Positions 58,097 through 64,000 of a stretch of 64,000 bases of DNA are shown here, piece after piece. The notes beneath the pieces are model-generated. The model did not search any database, was not told the origin of the DNA, and saw nothing but the letters and a program-made list of their open reading frames with translations. Positions within the stretch are counted from its first letter, which is position 1, and each line of letters starts with the position of its first letter. The translations under genes were made by a program, and so were the position numbers. Origin of the DNA: an uncultured Bradyrhizobium sp. (GTDB lineage Bacteria; Pseudomonadota; Alphaproteobacteria; Rhizobiales; Xanthobacteraceae); the NCBI RefSeq assembly GCF_947648125.1, contig NZ_CANSMR010000015.1, positions 124,001-188,000 on the forward strand, written 5' to 3'.

Positions 58097-59230
58097 TTAG
58101 ATAGCTTTCTTAATACCACTCCGGGACTTCCTCCGGGACTTTGCAAGCCGCTCGACGGCTACAGCAACATCCTCATCCAGCACATGCGCATAGCGCAGCG
58201 TGCTTTTGATGTCCCGGTGATTGAGCGCCTTTTGAACCAGCTTGAGGTTTCCGCTGTCGCGTAGAAGCTTACTGCCGAAATCGTGCCTGAAGTCATGGAA
58301 GCGGAAGTTTGCGAGCCCAGAGAGCGCCCGCATCCGCTGCCAAGCTGATTTGGCTCCGTTATAAGACAGAGCGTAGCGCTGCCCCCTCACCCGACCCAGC
58401 TTCTTATTGCCGTAAACTGCCACGTAGGTGAAGCAGAACTCCGGGTGTTGTCCCTGCAACGGGTACAGGATCTCACGCACCGCCGCCGTGATCGGAAACA
58501 CCACCCGCCTGCGGCCCTTGCCGAGGCGCACAATCTGCTTAGCGCCGAAGTCCACTTCCTCCCAACGCAGGGTGACGCACTCCTTCAGCCGCATGCCGCT
58601 AGCCCGCACGAAGTCGAAGAACGGGCCGTAATCGTCGCGCATGGCCTGGTCGAGTGCGTCGGCTTCCTCGAGCTTTAGTTCGCGTACACGCTCCTCTGGC
58701 TCGTCCAGCAACAGGTCTTCCCAATCCGGCTCGTTCTCGAATACCGCCTTCTCGGACTTAGCGAAGGCGAACAGTCGCTGTAGCACCTTAGTAGCCGACC
58801 GGTTCACGGTGGCGTTGGAGACCAGTGGTAATGCCCGCTCCGCTTCCTTGGTCCGCTTGCCGCGCCGCTTGACGCGCTGCCCGCGCCGCCACGCCACCAT
58901 GTCTTTGGCGGCCTGGTTGTCGATCTCGGTCAGCGGCTTCGATGGCCCGAAGTATTCGACCAGACGCGCCAGGTTGGTCTCAGTGGCCTTCGGCTCCGAA
59001 TCGTATTGAGCGCTATGGTTCCAGAGACGGGCGGCGACGTCGTCGATAGCCAACGACGCCTTGGCGCGCGCCGTTGCCTTCATCAGCGCCTTGGCCTTCT
59101 CTAGTTCTGCAGCTTCGAACCTTTCAGCATCGCGTCGCGTCGTGCATTTCGTGCTGCCAGAAAACCGATTGCCGGCGTGTTGGAAGTCGTACTGATAGTA
59201 CGGCGAACGCTTGTCCCGGTATACTGACAC
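58097..59230 (-). CDS. Tyrosine-type site-specific integrase
   Basis: A 377-residue phage-type integrase. Catalytic residues: R214 (ASGMRLKECV), H312 and R315 (FHDFRHDFGS), H338 (ALNHRDIKST) and nucleophile Y347 (LRYAHV). The N-terminal part holds an arm-binding-like segment (YYQYDFQHAGNRFSGST) and a core-binding helical domain. GTG 59230 has AGGAGAG 9 bases upstream. Its first 130 bases overlap the HTH gene in another frame, so the two are coupled. It reads toward the broken comEC gene. Confidence 0.93.
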   Translation of the reverse strand: MSVYRDKRSPYYQYDFQHAGNRFSGSTKCTTRRDAERFEAAELEKAKALMKATARAKASLAIDDVAARLWNHSAQYDSEPKATETNLARLVEYFGPSKPLTEIDNQAAKDMVAWRRGQRVKRRGKRTKEAERALPLVSNATVNRSATKVLQRLFAFAKSEKAVFENEPDWEDLLLDEPEERVRELKLEEADALDQAMRDDYGPFFDFVRASGMRLKECVTLRWEEVDFGAKQIVRLGKGRRRVVFPITAAVREILYPLQGQHPEFCFTYVAVYGNKKLGRVRGQRYALSYNGAKSAWQRMRALSGLANFRFHDFRHDFGSKLLRDSGNLKLVQKALNHRDIKSTLRYAHVLDEDVAVAVERLAKSRRKSRSGIKKAI

Positions 59231-59442
59231 GGTACTTCTCTCCTGGTGCGACGCGCTTCAAACTCGTTGATAAATTCTTCCTTGTAGCGGCGTCGCGGAC
59301 GCTTCTTGCCTCGGCCGACGTTGATGTAAGCGATCTCACCATCCTTGGTGAGCGCGCTCAATTGGTCGTTGGTGATGTTGAGCCTCAAAGCCGCCTGCTC
59401 GGGCGTGAGCAAGCGGCTGTTGTCGTTGGCGGGATCGGGCAA
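59101..59442 (-). CDS. HTH protein, probable excisionase/directionality factor
   Basis: A 113-residue protein with an N-terminal MerR-like winged HTH of the excisionase (HTH_17) type: LLTPEQAALRLNITNDQLSALTKDGEIAYINVGRGKKRPRRRY, followed by EEFINEFEARR and a basic C-terminal tail. It lies just before the integrase gene on the same strand, with a 130-base overlap in a different frame. A TATAAT on the minus strand at 59550-59545 may be its -10 element. Confidence 0.8.
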   Translation of the reverse strand: MPDPANDNSRLLTPEQAALRLNITNDQLSALTKDGEIAYINVGRGKKRPRRRYKEEFINEFEARRTRREVPCQYTGTSVRRTISTTSNTPAIGFLAARNARRDAMLKGSKLQN

Positions 59443-59573
59443 GAGCGTGCCCCTAAGAAAATTGCTCTTCGTACCTCGCCGGCTGGCAGCCGACGCTCCG
59501 AGGCGGATGGTTGGTCGCTGAGGCGACTCAAATCACCGTAGCGAATTATACCGTACCCGCTCGGGCCAACCCG

Positions 59574-59840
59574 CTAGCCGGCGCCCAGCAGGATGATCTC
59601 GTCATTCGAAGTCCGCGCGGCCCATGCGGCGCGTGCGTATTCGAGTCGTGCCGAGCCGTCAGGGTCGTGGAGCGCGGCCCACGCGCCAAACTCGGAGGCC
59701 CCATTGAGAAGCATGTGGAGGCCGCCGTCACGGATAACCGGGTCGCAGCCCTCGGCACGCAGGCCGGTATAGTAGGTGCCCGCGAAAAAAGGCGTGGATG
59801 GATCAACGCCCGCGCTAGCATTAAGATTCAGATGAGACAT
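59574..59840 (-). CDS. Small protein of unknown function (88 aa)
   Basis: From ATG 59840, with AGGGG 8 bases upstream, the frame gives MSHLNLNASAGVDPSTPFFAG through HDPDGSARLEYARAAWAARTSNDEIILLGAG. It is soluble, with no recognised motif. It is divergent from the RHH gene at 59903 with 62 bases between, so both may share control sites. Unlike the longer frame, this start gives a compact protein. Confidence 0.45.
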   Translation of the reverse strand: MSHLNLNASAGVDPSTPFFAGTYYTGLRAEGCDPVIRDGGLHMLLNGASEFGAWAALHDPDGSARLEYARAAWAARTSNDEIILLGAG

Positions 59841-59886
59841 TGCTATTCCCCTGTCGAACCGGCTCATTTGACCGGCCCCAAAACTG

Positions 59887-59926
59887 TGGTACCAGAGATT
59901 CCATGAAACGTCAAACCTTGGTACCA
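59887..59926. promoter_or_regulatory. Paired TGGTACCA palindromes around the RHH start codon
   Basis: The 8-bp palindrome TGGTACCA occurs at 59887-59894 and again at 59919-59926, 32 bases apart start to start (about three helical turns). They flank the ATG of a ribbon-helix-helix protein at 59903. RHH proteins often bind such paired palindromes cooperatively to repress themselves. This is inferred from layout. Confidence 0.4.
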
Positions 59927-60103
59927 AAGAAAAAACGCGGGCCACCGGCCACCGGCCAAGGCACCCAGATTCAGGTGCGTCTGCAGCCCGACGATCTGAC
60001 GGCGGTCGATGACTGGATAGCAAAGCAAGACACCGCTCAAACGAGGCCGGAAGCAATCCGGACGCTGATGCGGCAGGCGCTGCGCAGCAAGACCAAAGGT
60101 TGA
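59903..60103 (+). CDS. Ribbon-helix-helix (CopG-like) DNA-binding protein
   Basis: A 66-residue basic protein. The core QIQVRLQPDDLTAVDDWIAKQDTAQTRPEAIRTLMRQAL fits the RHH fold: a beta strand (QIQVRLQ), then two helices with the conserved RPEAIR turn. The N-terminus is Lys-rich and flexible. Likely a small repressor in the element; it could also be the antitoxin of a TA pair, but the next gene does not look like a known toxin. ATG 59903 is set by the domain. Confidence 0.72.
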   Translation: MKRQTLVPKKKRGPPATGQGTQIQVRLQPDDLTAVDDWIAKQDTAQTRPEAIRTLMRQALRSKTKG

Positions 60104-60115
60104 GGTTATGAAAGG

Positions 60116-60541
60116 ATGGCAGCAGCGAAACGCGTCATCGTCGGCGAGAAAATTAATCACCTCATTCAGATAGAAGACTGGGATTGGAATTACAGTCTAT
60201 CGGTCGAGGCAGGTGATCACCACGAGTACCGCCCTATAGAGATCAAAGGAAAGCTCATGCTCCCCGCCAACATCAAGGCGACTTCGGTGCGGGCTCTTCT
60301 CCATCCAGTGATCAGGCCCAGTTGGAAGAAGAGGGTCAAGAACGTTGGTGGCGTTCTCTATCGCGGCAAGGACTATACGGCCTATCTTGACGTGGCGCCC
60401 GACGCTATCTCGCCGTTACTCCAAATGCTGATCGCGGGAAAATATAGATATCTAACAATGCGGGTTCTGAAGAGTGGTACTGGAAGGGCACAAGTTGAAA
60501 ACTACAGACTTTCCTCCACCGTGGACGACGATGCGCTATGA
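60116..60541 (+). CDS. Element-encoded protein of unknown function (141 aa)
   Basis: A 141-residue soluble protein: MAAAKRVIVGEKINHLIQIE..., a beta-rich first half, and YRGKDYTAYLDVAPDAISPLLQMLIAGKYRYLTMRV. It has no recognised family. It starts 12 bases after the RHH gene, and its stop overlaps the ATG of the following 40-codon frame by 4 bases (ATGA), so these genes form an operon. Confidence 0.6.
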   Translation: MAAAKRVIVGEKINHLIQIEDWDWNYSLSVEAGDHHEYRPIEIKGKLMLPANIKATSVRALLHPVIRPSWKKRVKNVGGVLYRGKDYTAYLDVAPDAISPLLQMLIAGKYRYLTMRVLKSGTGRAQVENYRLSSTVDDDAL

Positions 60542-60660
60542 CGGTGCAGGTGCTTGATACAGACGGCATCCGCGATTTCGCCGCTCAATTTCGGGCAGCG
60601 TTAGACCAGCTAGACCGTGGCGATTTCCGTGAACAAGAGAAGCGAACGATACCTCTCTAA
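60538..60660 (+). CDS. Short overlapping frame (40 aa)
   Basis: ATG 60538, overlapping the previous stop as ATGA, opens MTVQVLDTDGIRDFAAQFRA followed by ALDQLDRGDFREQEKRTIPL. The sequence looks like a normal amphipathic acidic/basic helical peptide. Its last 44 bases overlap the GTG start of the next gene, so either this frame or that early start is used; both remain possible. Confidence 0.4.
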   Translation: MTVQVLDTDGIRDFAAQFRAALDQLDRGDFREQEKRTIPL

Positions 60661-61246
60661 AAGAGCTGAGAGGCGTAAAGCAGCTCAAGCAAAACGCGCA
60701 CAATTGCCAGCCTCGTCAGAAAGCATGGCAAAAGAACGCGCGCCCTGGAGACGGCGGGCAATCAAGTTTATTGTCGGGACAGCAATCGTTGGAACGATCG
60801 GATTTGTTGCGTCTGTGTACCAGATCGCAGGTGGACCACCGTGGCCCGTCGCCCCGACTTTCGTCCCCGGCTTCCCTTCTTCCGGCAATGCGTTTGACGT
60901 GCCTTTCTCCGTAACCAACAAGAGCGCGCTCTTTTCACTCGATCATTTGAAAATCACCTGCAGACTGGAGAATGTCAGCACCGATACCAATGTCAAAATT
61001 GCGCAACTTCCGATAACAGCATCGGACGGCGAAGCTTCGCTACGGCCCCTGCAGTCGGCGAGCTACGGCTGCCCCTTTCCAAATATGTTCAAGTTCCCCG
61101 AAGGGAGCAAACTGACGGCAGCGACAATCATCTTCATCACGAACTACGACACTCTCTGGGTGCATACCCAATCAGAATCCGATCCATTCTCACTGAATAC
61201 AAAAACTAATCCGCCACAATGGACGACCGGAAAGACAATTCAGTAA
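60617..61246 (+). CDS. Single-TM protein of unknown function (209 aa)
   Basis: A protein with a basic cytoplasmic N-terminus (KRSERYLSKRAERRKAAQAKR...WRRRAIKF), one membrane helix (FIVGTAIVGTIGFVASVYQIAG, about 51-72) and an extracytoplasmic beta-rich domain with a Cys pair (KITCRLENV and SYGCPFPN). The start is unsure: GTG 60617, GTG 60629 or ATG 60725, none with a good ribosome site. No family is recognised. It is read in the same direction as its neighbours. Confidence 0.55.
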   Translation: MAISVNKRSERYLSKRAERRKAAQAKRAQLPASSESMAKERAPWRRRAIKFIVGTAIVGTIGFVASVYQIAGGPPWPVAPTFVPGFPSSGNAFDVPFSVTNKSALFSLDHLKITCRLENVSTDTNVKIAQLPITASDGEASLRPLQSASYGCPFPNMFKFPEGSKLTAATIIFITNYDTLWVHTQSESDPFSLNTKTNPPQWTTGKTIQ

Positions 61247-61334
61247 TCCCGTTAATAGCCCCCGATCCACTCCAAAGACTAGTTGCTCCACCCAATCCCA
61301 TCGATCTACAGTTGCGACTGGCTTGGGGGATTTA

Positions 61335-61646
61335 ATGAAACTGTTTAAACGCAAAGATGCGTGGGAACGAACTTTTCGGCTCAGAAGCAACCACGGCGCT
61401 TCAAAAGGATTTCTTGCCGTACTGTTTTGGCTCTGGGGCGTCATCGGACTGCTGTTCAACGCGGGCACGCTGTTCGGTCTCACCGGCAATATTGGCGTCG
61501 GAACGTCAGCCTATCTGACAGCAACGTGTCTCGTCTGGATTGGCGGAATGGTGCTGTTTGGTATAGGCGCCCTGCTCGCTCATACCGATTTTGACGGTGA
61601 GCGGCCGATGGAAGCAGATTACGGCGACGTTCGGGTGGCGAGGTAG
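61335..61646 (+). CDS. Small membrane protein with two helices (103 aa)
   Basis: From ATG 61335, with GGGGGA 5 bases upstream: MKLFKRKDAWERTFRLRSNHG, then two helices (FLAVLFWLWGVIGLLFNAGTL and LTATCLVWIGGMVLFGIGALL) and an acidic tail. No family is recognised. Next to it, 23 bases downstream, is the HNH-type gene. Confidence 0.6.
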   Translation: MKLFKRKDAWERTFRLRSNHGASKGFLAVLFWLWGVIGLLFNAGTLFGLTGNIGVGTSAYLTATCLVWIGGMVLFGIGALLAHTDFDGERPMEADYGDVRVAR

Positions 61647-61669
61647 TCAATCGATTCGCGGAAGAGGCT

Positions 61670-62437
61670 ATGGCGAAACTGAGGCGTTACGGACAATGTC
61701 ACCTGTGCGGGTGCAGCGGTCCGCTCAGCTTTGAGCATATCCCGCCTGAGGCCGCATTTAATGATCAGAAGGTTCTGCTGTCGGACATCGAAAAAGTTCT
61801 AGCTGGAGACATGCTCGAGCATCTCGACAATCCGAAGGGCAGGACACAGCAACGCGGGGCTGGCGCGTATACTCTTTGCGAGCAGTGCAATAGCAAAACA
61901 GGTGGCTGGTACGGCAAACCTTATGTGGCATTCGCCCGACAGCTGTTTCCTTATTGCTGGATGCCGCCCGACCGTGTCGGGATTATCCCGTGCACGATAA
62001 AGCCGCTCAACGTTTATAAGCAGATATTGGTGATGTTCTGCAGCGCTTCCCCGCCAGCTGTTACGCAGAAGAATCCCGAATTAGTGCGCTATCTTCTGAA
62101 CCCGGAATCGCGAGATTCCGGACAAGAGCGGATATATCTAGGGCTCTACGATCTGAGGAATTCCAAAGCCACTCGGCAATCTGGCTTGACCGGCAGAATC
62201 AATGGTCATGGCATTCAACTTTTTTCAGAGATATCATTTCCGCCCTTCAATCTGGTTTGTTCGACCTCTGGGGACAACCCGGATCCGGGTCTCACCGAAA
62301 TTACCTGGTTCAAGGAATTCGCATATGGCGAGTCGGCAGACATATCGTTGACACTTCGAAATCTGGCGGTGAATAGCGTTTTTCCTGCGGACTATCGGAG
62401 CGTGGACGAGATAAAGCGGCAGGCCGGAACCAACTAA
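61670..62437 (+). CDS. HNH-type (treble-clef zinc) protein, possible nuclease
   Basis: A 255-residue protein. The first 80 residues show the HNH/treble-clef pattern: C10-HL-C13, the EHIPPE motif with H23, then C70-EQ-C73-N74 followed by SKTGGWYG. The remaining 175 residues have no recognised domain. Proteins of this pattern are often annotated as HNH endonucleases and occur in mobile elements, sometimes in defence cargo. Catalysis is not proven: the second catalytic position may be occupied by N74. GAGG lies close to the ATG. Confidence 0.65.
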   Translation: MAKLRRYGQCHLCGCSGPLSFEHIPPEAAFNDQKVLLSDIEKVLAGDMLEHLDNPKGRTQQRGAGAYTLCEQCNSKTGGWYGKPYVAFARQLFPYCWMPPDRVGIIPCTIKPLNVYKQILVMFCSASPPAVTQKNPELVRYLLNPESRDSGQERIYLGLYDLRNSKATRQSGLTGRINGHGIQLFSEISFPPFNLVCSTSGDNPDPGLTEITWFKEFAYGESADISLTLRNLAVNSVFPADYRSVDEIKRQAGTN

Positions 62438-62531
62438 GGATCAACTGCTAAATCTTTATGCGGCGACGATTTTCAATTCGGCTGGAACCTTTCAGCCTGT
62501 TCGCTACTTATGAAACACCCGCCAGCGGCGC

Positions 62532-62587
62532 GGTGCGCGGTCCGTGATGGTTCATCCGCCAGCCCCGGAGATCACGGACCGCGCACC
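62532..62587. repeat. 17-bp perfect inverted repeat with 22-base loop
   Basis: GGTGCGCGGTCCGTGAT (62532-62548) is the exact complement of ATCACGGACCGCGCACC (62571-62587). A third partial copy, GGTGCGCGG, follows at about 62594. No T run follows on the plus strand. It lies between the convergent HNH gene and the coiled-coil membrane protein gene. Terminator, structured RNA, origin or transfer site are all open. Confidence 0.8.
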
Positions 62588-62635
62588 TTCCTTGGTGCGC
62601 GGCGTGCCCTTCTCGCGCCGATTACCTAAAAGCAA

Positions 62636-63070
62636 CTATCGCTTGGTGCGCTTGGCCCTTGGCGCGTCTGGAGCGACCTGGGGCGCCGCAGCGGGGCTCT
62701 CAGCCCTCGCAGATTCCAACGAATTGACTCGCGCGCTGAGCGTGCCGAGCTGATCAGATACTAGCTTTTGTTCGCTATGCTGTGTAGATGACTTTTGCTG
62801 GACGTCATTCAATTGGGCGGCGAGCTTCTGCTGATCCGACTGAATCCCCTGCACGGCCTGCTGGACGGACGCTAAAGTTTCCTTGATCTGGGCAATGGCA
62901 GGGTCCTGCTGTGGAGTCGCCGCAGCATGTTCCCGTGGGGCAGGCCTTGCTGTGTTACTGTAGCTCGCCCAAAGCGCAGCGCCAGCGACGACGAGAGCGA
63001 GTAGAGCGACTAGCAGCAGCAGCGCCGATCGCGGCCGTGCATCCGCAGACGTTGGATGGGCGTCAGTCAT
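62636..63070 (-). CDS. Single-TM coiled-coil protein of unknown function (144 aa)
   Basis: From ATG 63070, with GGGGA 9 bases upstream: MTDAHPTSADARPRS, a membrane helix (ALLLLVALLALVVAGAALWA), then a predicted coiled coil (QIKETLASVQQAVQGIQSDQQKLAAQLNDVQQKSS...LVSDQLGTLSARVNSLE) and a basic Ala/Pro tail (APRAKRTKR). I recall similar short anchor-plus-coil proteins in bradyrhizobial accessory DNA. Function unknown. Confidence 0.65.
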   Translation of the reverse strand: MTDAHPTSADARPRSALLLLVALLALVVAGAALWASYSNTARPAPREHAAATPQQDPAIAQIKETLASVQQAVQGIQSDQQKLAAQLNDVQQKSSTQHSEQKLVSDQLGTLSARVNSLESARAESPAAAPQVAPDAPRAKRTKR

Positions 63071-63151
63071 GATGGATTTCCCCGGTTGTGGATGACCTGA
63101 TAAACTACCCACCGGACGGTTGGTTCCATGATTTTTCGCCGCTCCTGTACT

Positions 63152-63260
63152 AAGCAAGAACCCGACGCGCCTCGGCGTCCTTCACGGCGACGACAACGTG
63201 GCTAGGCGGTCGGAAGCAATCCGCCGCCTCGTCGAACTCGGACTTAAGGCGAAGAAATAA
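63152..63260 (+). pseudogene. Truncated ribbon-helix-helix protein remnant
   Basis: The frame ending at TAA 63258-63260 reads ...VLHGDDNVARRSEAIRRLVE then LGLKAKK, the typical C-terminal helix of an RHH/CopG protein (RRSEAIRRLVELGL). Upstream it runs to a stop without any ATG and lacks the N-terminal strand, so the gene is decayed or truncated. Its stop directly touches the GTG of the next gene at 63261. Confidence 0.55.
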
Positions 63261-63488
63261 GTGGATTTCATCAACACAGCGATAGGCTCAATGCAATTGC
63301 CGCACTGGCTCATTGCGGCAGGCTCGTTGCTAGTTGTCGTCGGGGTAATCGGACGTGTGATCAGTCGGAGGCAATCGGATGATGAGGCCGAGGACGATCT
63401 GGAAAGCGCGCCACGTCCAAGGATGGCACCGCTGCCCGATCTACTCGATTCAAGGCCACGGAAAGGTCGGCCCCCAAAGCCAGACTAG
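63261..63488 (+). CDS. Small single-TM protein (75 aa)
   Basis: GTG 63261 gives VDFINTAIGSMQLPHWLIAAGSLL..., one helix (WLIAAGSLLVVVGVIGRVI) and a charged C-terminal tail (QSDDEAEDDLESAPRPRM...PRKGRPPKPD). The start touches the stop of the RHH remnant, so it was probably coupled to it before that gene decayed. No family is recognised. Confidence 0.5.
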   Translation: MDFINTAIGSMQLPHWLIAAGSLLVVVGVIGRVISRRQSDDEAEDDLESAPRPRMAPLPDLLDSRPRKGRPPKPD

Positions 63489-63710
63489 CCTGCCCGACAA
63501 TCGCTGCGCGATCTCAAGATTTCCCAAATCCTAGTTGCCCTCCCCGGTTCACTCGCCTTATGGCGGAGGCCAGGAGTCGGGGGCTATATGCGGCAATCGG
63601 CCATCCGAAAGTATGAAAAGAAATCTGCACAAAACAATAACGCGAGTGATTTCTTTCTATTCGTAAAGACTGTACGGTTGCCCGACGATTGGGCGACAAT
63701 TTAAAGTATT

Positions 63711-64000
63711 GTGGCGGTGCTGATTTCCATTCTTGTTCCGCTTGCTTGTGCGGCGCTCCTTTGCGCCTGCGCCTACATCGCCTATCGGCTTGGCCTTGAA
63801 GAAGGTCGGCAACGGGGCATGTCGGAGGCCTACAACCTCTATGTGTCGGCCGGCGCCATCAAGGACAACGCTCGATCGAAGATCACGCGAGATGTCTCTA
63901 GCACGCATGTCGCGATTGGCTCGACGCTCCTTGCTCTAGCGTCGAGCGCATTCCTTTACATGATACCTGCAAAGCCGGTCGATCACAGCCTGCACGGTGT
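63711..64000 (+). CDS. Two-helix membrane protein, cut off by the window end
   Basis: GTG 63711 opens VAVLISILVPLACAALLCACAYIAYRL..., a signal or first helix, then a charged segment (GLEEGRQRGMSEAYNLYVSAGAIKDNARSKITRD) and a second hydrophobic stretch (HVAIGSTLLALASSAFLYMI). It stays open to 64000 (96 codons). No family is recognised; it could be continued by a periplasmic domain. No clear ribosome site precedes the GTG. Confidence 0.5.
   Translation, partial: MAVLISILVPLACAALLCACAYIAYRLGLEEGRQRGMSEAYNLYVSAGAIKDNARSKITRDVSSTHVAIGSTLLALASSAFLYMIPAKPVDHSLHG

Larger units (their letters stand above)
58074..64000. mobile_element. Integrated genomic element inserted in comEC (left part)
   Basis: Evidence: comEC is interrupted at its left edge; the first gene is a tyrosine integrase reading toward the junction, with an overlapping HTH (excisionase-like) gene; then come small genes with no core function; and the sequence from about 59.9 kb on is visibly lower in GC than the left 58 kb. 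No transposase, phage structural or conjugation gene is seen in this part. The right end lies beyond the window. Confidence 0.8.

Noticed and set aside
59574-60103. Toxin-antitoxin pair (88-residue protein and RHH protein)
   Set aside because: The two genes are divergent, not in an operon, and the 88-residue protein matches no toxin family I know.

Overview
The window reads as part of an alphaproteobacterial chromosome of the Rhizobiales, most likely Bradyrhizobium or a close relative. The support is high GC content with long antisense shadow frames, a pyruvate dehydrogenase operon whose E1-beta carries its own lipoyl domain, the alphaproteobacterial direct-repeat SOS box in front of lexA, a rhizobial-type phospholipid N-methyltransferase, and several families of dispersed palindromic repeats typical of that genus. 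No rRNA, tRNA or CRISPR array was found.

Layout. 1-7.7 kb: threonine synthase, then a tight minus-strand pyruvate dehydrogenase operon in transcription order pdhA, pdhB, a DUF5076 gene, pdhC, two tiny membrane-protein genes, lpdA. 7.7-13.1 kb: divIC/ftsB, an FMN reductase, ddl, an MDR oxidoreductase, enolase and queF. 13.1-22.8 kb: DUF1059 and ABM-domain small proteins, a 1040-residue protein made of three near-identical ~320-residue modules, an MFS transporter, kdsA, an exported single-PAAR protein, a LysR/old-yellow-enzyme pair and a NIPSNAP protein. 23-33 kb: a DUF3857/transglutaminase lipoprotein, an OmpR-type two-component system next to a PmtA-like methyltransferase, pyrG, secG, an XRE-cupin regulator with a GNAT, and tpiA. 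33.4-37.8 kb: a PpiD-like periplasmic foldase, trpD, trpC, moaC. 37.8-53.8 kb: about 16 kb of accessory genes between moaC and moeA (GGDEF-EAL, CtpA protease, a YqjM-like flavoprotein, two solitary substrate-binding proteins, a NarL-type two-component system, a second short threonyl-tRNA synthetase, a HAD phosphatase). 53.8-58.1 kb: moeA, lexA, two conserved small genes, and the 3' half of comEC.

From about 58.07 kb to the window end lies an integrated element. A tyrosine integrase and an overlapping HTH (excisionase-like) gene sit exactly where comEC is broken. Behind them are small, mostly unrecognised genes of visibly lower GC: a ribbon-helix-helix protein, several single-TM proteins and an HNH-type protein.

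The most interesting system is at 50.7-52.1 kb. A promoter at the correct distance from an ATG would give a leaderless 25-residue leader peptide with four Thr codons in a five-codon stretch. It is followed by mutually exclusive hairpins ending in a GC-rich terminator with six T, and then by a ThrRS that lacks the TGS and editing domains but keeps the catalytic core, all three zinc ligands and the anticodon-binding domain. This has every sequence element of a threonine-tRNA-sensing attenuator controlling a backup synthetase.
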